Assembly (NCBI GenBank): GCA_031259035.1
Contig: JAIRLZ010000116.1
Span: 1-9,633 of the forward strand
DNA from: Treponema sp.
Lineage (GTDB): Bacteria; Spirochaetota; Spirochaetia; Treponematales; Breznakiellaceae
DNA length: 9,633 nucleotides
Direction of reading: 5' to 3'
The notes beneath the pieces were generated by a model. It worked only from the letters and a program-made list of their open reading frames with translations. It did not search any database and was not told where the DNA came from. This document shows positions 6,387-9,633 of this stretch, one piece after another; the stretch's first letter is position 1, and each line of letters begins with the position of its first letter. The translations under genes were made by a program, and so were the position numbers.

Positions 6387-7282
6387 TTGATCACCTGACT
6401 CCACCGCGCCGTTTCTCCGGTAAAGACGGCTTTTATTTCATCTTTCGTTAAGTTCGCAACCGGATTTTTCTTGTTCACAATAACCGCAATGCCGTCAATG
6501 GCGATCTTCACCGGAGTAAGCCGCGCCAATTCGCTGTCCTTCAAGTCCCGGCTCGACATGCCGATGTCACAGGCGCCGTCCAAAGCCGCAGTCATGCCCG
6601 CAGACGAATCGCTCATCTGTATTTCAATGACAGCGGACGGGTTCAGCGCATTATAGGCTTCTTTCAATTTTTCCATGACCGGCGTTACCGAAGACGATCC
6701 GGCGATGACAATTTTGCCCGCAGGCTTGCTTCCCGCATACGGAGCGGCGGCGGTGTTCACCGGAATATAGCTCTTTGCGATGACGCCCTGCCCTTCCGCC
6801 GAGAGGATAAAGCCGATGAAATCCTTTGTCAACGCGGATTCAGCGGCTTCGCCTTTTGTGGCGATGTAAAACGGCCGTGAAACCGTATAGCTGCCGTTTT
6901 TCACATTCGCGGTGGTCGCGGCGACGCCGTTTACGGCCACAGCCTTGACCGTCTCGTTCAGCGAGCCAAGAGAAATGTACCCGATGGCGTATGCGTCCCC
7001 GGCGATGTTCATCATCATCACATCGGTTTGTTTGGCGATGACCGCTTCTTTTGTGGTCGTATCCCTGCGGCTGCCGTCCGCGCCTCTCACCTCAATGCCG
7101 AACAGCTCAATAAACGCGCCGCGTGTTCCAGAACCGTCCTCGCGGGACACCACGCCGATGTTCTTTTGCGGATCAAAACTCGCCGCGTCCCCGGCGCCGC
7201 TGGCAAACGCCGCTCCTGTCGTTGACAGTGAAATAATGGCCGCCGCCACTAACGCCTTCTTCATGTTCCCTATCTTTTTCAT
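6383..7282 (-). CDS. pstS: Periplasmic phosphate-binding protein PstS, circularly permuted order
   Basis: This 299-residue protein captures phosphate for PstCAB. A signal peptide (1-27, ending in AFA before S28) is present with no lipobox cysteine, so the mature protein should be soluble in the periplasm. All PstS blocks are present but in swapped order. The first half has VSREDGSGTRGAFIELFG (45-62), AIGYISLGSLN (99-109), NVKNGSYTVSRPFYIATKG (126-144) and the EGQ...YIPV end (163-175). Only then come GKIVIAGSSSVTPVMEKL (189-206), SDSSAGM (224-230), DIGMSSRDL (239-247), AIDGIAVIVNKKNPV and FTGETARWSQV. In usual PstS the second set comes first. Every phosphate loop (GSSSV, SSAG, DIGMSS, R47..S51-G52-T53) is kept, so binding is likely intact. 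GGAGG lies 6 nt before the ATG. Confidence 0.93.
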   Translation of the reverse strand: MKKIGNMKKALVAAAIISLSTTGAAFASGAGDAASFDPQKNIGVVSREDGSGTRGAFIELFGIEVRGADGSRRDTTTKEAVIAKQTDVMMMNIAGDAYAIGYISLGSLNETVKAVAVNGVAATTANVKNGSYTVSRPFYIATKGEAAESALTKDFIGFILSAEGQGVIAKSYIPVNTAAAPYAGSKPAGKIVIAGSSSVTPVMEKLKEAYNALNPSAVIEIQMSDSSAGMTAALDGACDIGMSSRDLKDSELARLTPVKIAIDGIAVIVNKKNPVANLTKDEIKAVFTGETARWSQVIK

Positions 7283-7334
7283 ACCAAACCTCCATTTGAA
7301 CGCTTTCCAAACCGTCCTGACGGAGCCGCCTCAT

Positions 7335-7356
7335 GGCGCCGTCCACCGGACGCGCC
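7335..7356. other. Hairpin in the pstS 5' leader
   Basis: GGCGC-C-GTCC at 7335-7344 pairs with GGAC-GCGCC at 7348-7356: nine GC-rich pairs, one bulged base and a three-base loop. It lies between the predicted transcription start and the pstS ribosome-binding site, about 50 nt before the ATG. It may protect the transcript's 5' end or tune translation; no T-run follows. Confidence 0.45.
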
Positions 7357-7415
7357 TAACAGACGCGCGCAATGGCGGACAAGTCTTGGAAGTGGCTTTG
7401 ATGATAAACGCCCTT

Positions 7416-7454
7416 TGTGTAATGTATATGGTATGTATGTAAAAAACAGGTAAA
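7416..7454 (-). promoter_or_regulatory. Pho-box-like site and -10 element of the pst operon
   Basis: Read on the minus strand, TTTACC (7454-7449) and TTTACA (7443-7438) are spaced by exactly 11 bp. After one degenerate unit, TACACA follows at 7421-7416, still on the 11-bp register. PhoB/PhoP sites are direct repeats with an 11-bp period, and the Gram-positive type is TTAACA-like. A plausible -10, TATACA, lies at 7428-7423, with no good -35, as expected for an activator-dependent promoter. The predicted leader is about 135 nt. Assignment rests on spacing and position, since the hexamers are weak. Confidence 0.5.
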
Positions 7455-7464
7455 ATTTTTCCTT

Positions 7465-7536
7465 GCGGGATGCGCAGCGAATCGCTCCCGCAGTGTCCAA
7501 GCGTCAGATGCGCTTGAACCATAAGCGGGCGCATCT
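7465..7536. other. Inverted repeats upstream of the Pho-box-like site
   Basis: GCGGGA (7465-7470) pairs with TCCCGC (7486-7491), with a second small stem AGCG/CGCT inside. AGATGCGC (7506-7513) pairs with GCGCATCT (7529-7536) around a 15-base loop. Neither has a T-run in the direction that would make a clear terminator. They could be operators, processing elements or repeat remnants. Confidence 0.4.
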
Positions 7537-7703
7537 CCGCTATAGCCATCCGTCAGGCTCCTACAGTATTGTCAAGTCAGGATGCCTATCAATTGTTCGA
7601 TTCTCCATTGGAAACAGCGCCTTTCGCCGCCTTATGTGCGCCGCACGACATTACCGCTTCTGATCTCACCGCGTCGGGCCGTTGTTTTTATGGGCGGCGG
7701 TAT

Positions 7704-7729
7704 CGCGTTTTTTCTGCTAAAAAAACGCG
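7704..7729. other. Hairpin with A/T tracts overlapping the terminator
   Basis: CGCGTTTTTT (7704-7713) and AAAAAACGCG (7720-7729) form a perfect 10-bp inverted repeat with a six-base loop. On the minus strand its first arm covers the T-run and part of the 3' arm of the adjacent terminator (7719-7770), so the two structures exclude each other. It resembles the 5421-5450 hairpin in having a six-base T tract next to GCG. Confidence 0.6.
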
Positions 7730-7770
7730 GTTTTGCAAGGCTACAGCCGGATTTAGCATGAAAAACCGCG
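7719..7770 (-). terminator. Likely intrinsic terminator after the RNase H gene
   Basis: On the minus strand CGCGGTTTT (7770-7762) pairs with AAAACCGCG (7734-7726), nine pairs around a 27-base loop, and is followed directly by seven T (7725-7719). This is the best terminator shape in the gap. It would keep ligase-operon transcripts out of pstS. The long loop is atypical. Confidence 0.55.
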
Positions 7771-7771
7771 C

Positions 7772-7808
7772 GACTTGTTTAATAACCAACCGGGTTGTTA
7801 AACAAGTC
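7772..7808 (-). terminator. Long hairpin just past the RNase H stop
   Basis: GACTTGTTTAA (7772-7782) pairs with TTAAACAAGTC (7798-7808), and after one mismatch AACC/GGTT extends the stem to about 15 pairs around a five-base loop. It starts six nt after the stop codon. On the minus strand GCGCGG and then five T follow, so it may help termination or protect the mRNA 3' end. Confidence 0.55.
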
Positions 7809-7814
7809 AAATCT

Positions 7815-8219
7815 TTAAACCCTTCTACAAAGCGCATCAACTCTTTTCATAAAGTCATTGGAAATTCTCCTTTCCCACTTAATCGTAAAACTAACAGGCA
7901 GCGGAGATTCTTTAAATTCTTTAAGCATGTTTTTAATTCCCTGGATATTGGGGTGTTTTGTGGCATTGGCCGCGTTTCCGTTAACCTTGTCAATTATCGC
8001 CTGCGAGTCGGTAACGAGAATATAATTTCCGGGATACAGTTTGGCATACTGTAAGGCTCTAAAAATGCCTTCGGATTCCGTATCTTCGTTAGTGGTCGAC
8101 GCGGAAATGCCAAATTTTCCCGATTCCTCATGGACAATGGCATTGTCTTTCACCACAACAAAAGCCCACTTTTCGAGTCCTCCATCGGTATAAATATACG
8201 AGTAGTGCTTCGAAGCCAT
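7815..8219 (-). CDS. RNase H-fold nuclease (RNase HI-like)
   Basis: This 134-residue protein has the RNase H active-site layout: D12 in YTDGG, a glutamate in TESEGIFRAL (E50, or E48), D71 in VTDSQAI and D128 in RVDALCRR. RNase H enzymes cut the RNA strand of RNA-DNA hybrids with two metal ions. Length fits a single-domain RNase HI. The C-terminal block reads WERR..N......VD.L, closer to the short RnhA/RVT_3-type proteins than to E. coli RNase HI, and the active-site-loop histidine of E. coli (His124) has no evident counterpart. The AAGGAG site overlaps the stop of the upstream RNA ligase and lies 6 nt before the ATG, so the two are translated together. Substrate and cellular role are unknown. 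Confidence 0.85.
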   Translation of the reverse strand: MASKHYSYIYTDGGLEKWAFVVVKDNAIVHEESGKFGISASTTNEDTESEGIFRALQYAKLYPGNYILVTDSQAIIDKVNGNAANATKHPNIQGIKNMLKEFKESPLPVSFTIKWERRISNDFMKRVDALCRRV

Positions 8220-8229
8220 ACGCCGCTCC

Positions 8230-9444
8230 TTAATAAATGATGTCTTCCAGGGCGGGAATCCAGCAACTTTTCAATTCCCTGTATTCCATCCTGTTGTACA
8301 GGCTGTCAATCGCCCCATTTTCCTTGATTGCCTCAAAAAGAAAAGAGGAAAAAAGCTTATAGTTTTCAAGTACAAACAGCGCGTATTGTTTCTTTGCCTG
8401 TTTTGCATCAGACACGTGATCCCGCAGGCATGTTTCATAATAGGCCCGCGCTTTTTCACAGAGTTTTTCGAGTTCCCGCTTAAAGCCGGTCCATTCGGCC
8501 TTTATTTCTTCCGTTCTTGGAAGAATTTCCGGCCACGCGACAAGCGCGTCATCTATACTTTCATTTTTAAGGGCAAGAAAAATACCCTCGTCGGAAAAAT
8601 GTCCGTTTCCTTTCAGGAAGGCGAGGTCCCTGTAATGGGCGGACTTGATTTTGACCCGGTTAAAATTTCCATCCTGAACAACGACGCCTTCCCTGTCATT
8701 GGAATCAATCGATTCACAATACGCAATCACTTCATCTATAGTTTTAAGAGGATATAATGTGGGGGTTTCAAAACCAAGGTTAAATGTCTCCCGCGCCCAT
8801 TCAGGAGTATGTTCAAGCCCGTGTTCATCCCGGCAGCCCAGAAGGGTAAGCTTTGTTTCCCTGTAGGGAACGATAATCTTATTGTAAGGAGAAGTAAGTT
8901 CAAACATAAACGTCCAACCGGCAGGAAGATTCTTCACTTCTTCCTCATGTCCCCGCAAAGCATAATCCCGCAGAGAGGCAAAGGTATAGGGCGGCGGAAT
9001 CTGTTCTTCAGTTTGCGCGGTATACTGTTCCGGTATTTCAGCCTCGATCTCGAAACTTCCATTGGTTGTCCAAAGATCACTGCCATCGGGTTCTTTGAGC
9101 AACTTCAGCAATGACCCGTCAAGTTTATCTCTGACATACAAAGTATGATTCCAATCTATAGGATCTTCTCCCTTTTCCCCATAATTGGCAAATTTGAAAA
9201 ACGGCGTAAGGTAAGGTTTTACGCTGTCCCCGCGAATATCATAGACAGAACCTCTACAGCAACGGACGACAGGATTTGAAAAATCCGATTCAAACTGCTG
9301 ATATTTGAACATCACCAGATTGGGACGATCCGGATGTTTCATTGCCTTGACAAAATACGGCGCTTTCGCCAATTCCTCTTCAAAAGTATCGCGGTTCTTT
9401 TTTATAAAGTTTGTCAGGTAATCCCAGCTATCATATTGCCCCAT
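8230..9444 (-). CDS. T4 Rnl1-like RNA ligase
   Basis: This 404-residue ATP-dependent RNA ligase, of the T4 RNA ligase 1 type, should join 3'-OH and 5'-phosphate RNA ends through a lysyl-AMP intermediate. Nucleotidyltransferase motifs appear in order: RCCRGSVYD (61-69) before motif I, motif I K107-LDGS, motif III WTFMFELTSPYNKIIVPY (177-194, E182), motif IV REGVVV (251-256, E252) and motif V VKIKS (264-268, K265 and K267). A helical C-terminal region (about 285-404) follows; T4 Rnl1 is 374 residues. I chose the ATG at 9444, which has AGGAGC 4 nt upstream. The longer frame from 9540 adds 32 hydrophobic residues without a good site. Base composition is visibly AT-richer than in the pst genes, suggesting transfer. 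The target RNA is unknown. Confidence 0.88.
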   Translation of the reverse strand: MGQYDSWDYLTNFIKKNRDTFEEELAKAPYFVKAMKHPDRPNLVMFKYQQFESDFSNPVVRCCRGSVYDIRGDSVKPYLTPFFKFANYGEKGEDPIDWNHTLYVRDKLDGSLLKLLKEPDGSDLWTTNGSFEIEAEIPEQYTAQTEEQIPPPYTFASLRDYALRGHEEEVKNLPAGWTFMFELTSPYNKIIVPYRETKLTLLGCRDEHGLEHTPEWARETFNLGFETPTLYPLKTIDEVIAYCESIDSNDREGVVVQDGNFNRVKIKSAHYRDLAFLKGNGHFSDEGIFLALKNESIDDALVAWPEILPRTEEIKAEWTGFKRELEKLCEKARAYYETCLRDHVSDAKQAKKQYALFVLENYKLFSSFLFEAIKENGAIDSLYNRMEYRELKSCWIPALEDIIY

Positions 9445-9461
9445 AACAGCTCCTATAACCA

Positions 9462-9490
9462 AATATAGCTCCAAAAACACTTTCTTACAA
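9462..9490 (-). promoter_or_regulatory. Predicted promoter of the ligase-RNase H operon
   Basis: On the minus strand TTGTAA (9490-9485, four of six consensus bases) is followed after exactly 17 nt by TATATT (9467-9462, five of six). The start would lie near 9455, giving a very short leader before AGGAGC and the ATG at 9444. This supports the shorter ligase start. Confidence 0.45.
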
Positions 9491-9533
9491 GTGAGAATTA
9501 TGTGATACAGCCATGCAATCCTCGGAAAATACA

Positions 9534-9561
9534 TTGACAATTAATTGATAAATTTGATACG
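9534..9561 (+). promoter_or_regulatory. Possible divergent promoter
   Basis: A perfect TTGACA (9534-9539) is followed after 16 nt by GATACG (9556-9561), a weak -10. It points right, towards an open frame that leaves the window, and lies back to back with the ligase promoter. Confidence 0.35.
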
Positions 9562-9576
9562 GTAAGAACAATTGTA

Positions 9577-9633
9577 ATGCTGCCAGGAGAAATGGAAACA
9601 GGAAAGGCGTTTGCCATGCGGCGGATGATCTTG
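9577..9633 (+). CDS. Possible 5' end of a divergent gene, runs off the window
   Basis: An open plus-strand frame begins after the in-frame TGA at 9535 and has ATG codons at 9577, 9592, 9616 and 9625. AGGAGA (9585-9590) is too close to 9592 to be ideal, and GGAAAGG (9601-9607) would suit 9616. Only about 19 codons are visible (MLPGEMETGKAFAMRRMIL), too few to assign a family. It may be spurious. Confidence 0.25.
   Translation, partial: MLPGEMETGKAFAMRRMIL

Larger units (their letters stand above)
7283..7814. other. Non-coding gap between the ligase cassette and pstS
   Basis: This 532-nt gap separates two transcription units on the same strand. From right to left it holds the hairpin/terminator cluster (7704-7808), then 7537-7703 in which I see no gene, tRNA or clear signal apart from an isolated TTGACA on the minus strand near 7569-7574 without a well-placed -10. 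After that come the inverted repeats, the Pho-box-like promoter and the pstS leader. A 72-codon minus frame (7549-7331) and a long plus frame from 7569 run through these elements and show no family signature. Confidence 0.6.

Noticed and set aside
6387..6404. GTG start of pstC at 6404
   Set aside because: The ATG at 6386 forms an ATGA overlap with pstS and has AGGTGAT upstream.
7331..7549. 72-codon minus-strand frame upstream of pstS with AGGAG before its ATG
   Set aside because: It runs through two inverted repeats, the Pho-box-like site and the pstS leader hairpin, and shows no family signature. Better explained as regulatory DNA.
7777..7803. Integron attC-like site (GTTAAAC at 7797-7803, GTTTAAT at 7777-7783)
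   Set aside because: The left core does not end in AAC, the site is far shorter than known attC sites, and no second site or integrase is visible. A hairpin at a gene end explains it.
7569..8054. 161-codon plus-strand frame
   Set aside because: It overlaps the terminator hairpins and more than half of the RNase H gene antisense; no recognisable domain.
9445..9540. 32-residue N-terminal extension of the RNA ligase
   Set aside because: It is hydrophobic, unlike ligase N-termini, lacks a good ribosome-binding site, and contains the predicted promoter. The ATG at 9444 with AGGAGC is better.

Overview
The window holds one long phosphate-uptake and phosphate-sensing operon on the minus strand, and upstream of it a two-gene RNA-processing cassette on the same strand. 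The organism cannot be fixed from the sequence. The pst/pho coding region is GC-rich. Ribosome-binding sites are strong AGGAG types and the genes are packed with 1-4 nt overlaps. PstS has a signal peptide that appears to be cut by signal peptidase I and has no lipobox cysteine, which fits a cell with a true periplasm. My best guess is a host-associated spirochaete (termite-gut Treponema-like) or a related clostridial/diderm lineage; treat this as a guess.

Layout in transcription order (right to left). 9577-9633 (+): the start of a possible divergent gene that runs off the window. 9444-8230 (-): a T4 Rnl1-like RNA ligase. 8219-7815 (-): an RNase H-fold nuclease, translationally coupled to the ligase. 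7808-7704: stacked, partly overlapping hairpins including a likely terminator. 7536-7283: the pstS upstream region, with inverted repeats, an 11-bp-periodic Pho-box-like site, a -10 element and a leader hairpin. 7282-414: pstS, pstC, pstA, pstB, phoU, phoB, phoR. 413-1: no convincing gene, a few short repeats and hairpins.

How the genes work together. PstS captures phosphate in the periplasm, PstC/PstA form the membrane channel and PstB powers it with ATP. PhoU couples transporter state to the sensor kinase PhoR, which phosphorylates PhoB. PhoB presumably activates the operon through the site upstream of pstS. Transporter and regulators therefore sit in one self-regulating unit. The ligase/RNase H pair is AT-richer and looks acquired separately; its role is unknown.

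Most notable points: (1) PstS appears circularly permuted, with the normally C-terminal half placed before the normally N-terminal half and all phosphate-binding loops kept; (2) the Rnl1-type ligase plus RNase H cassette; (3) a perfect 29-bp repeat present once inside the pstA coding sequence and once, in another register, in the unusually long pstC-pstA spacer, which also carries several inverted repeats.
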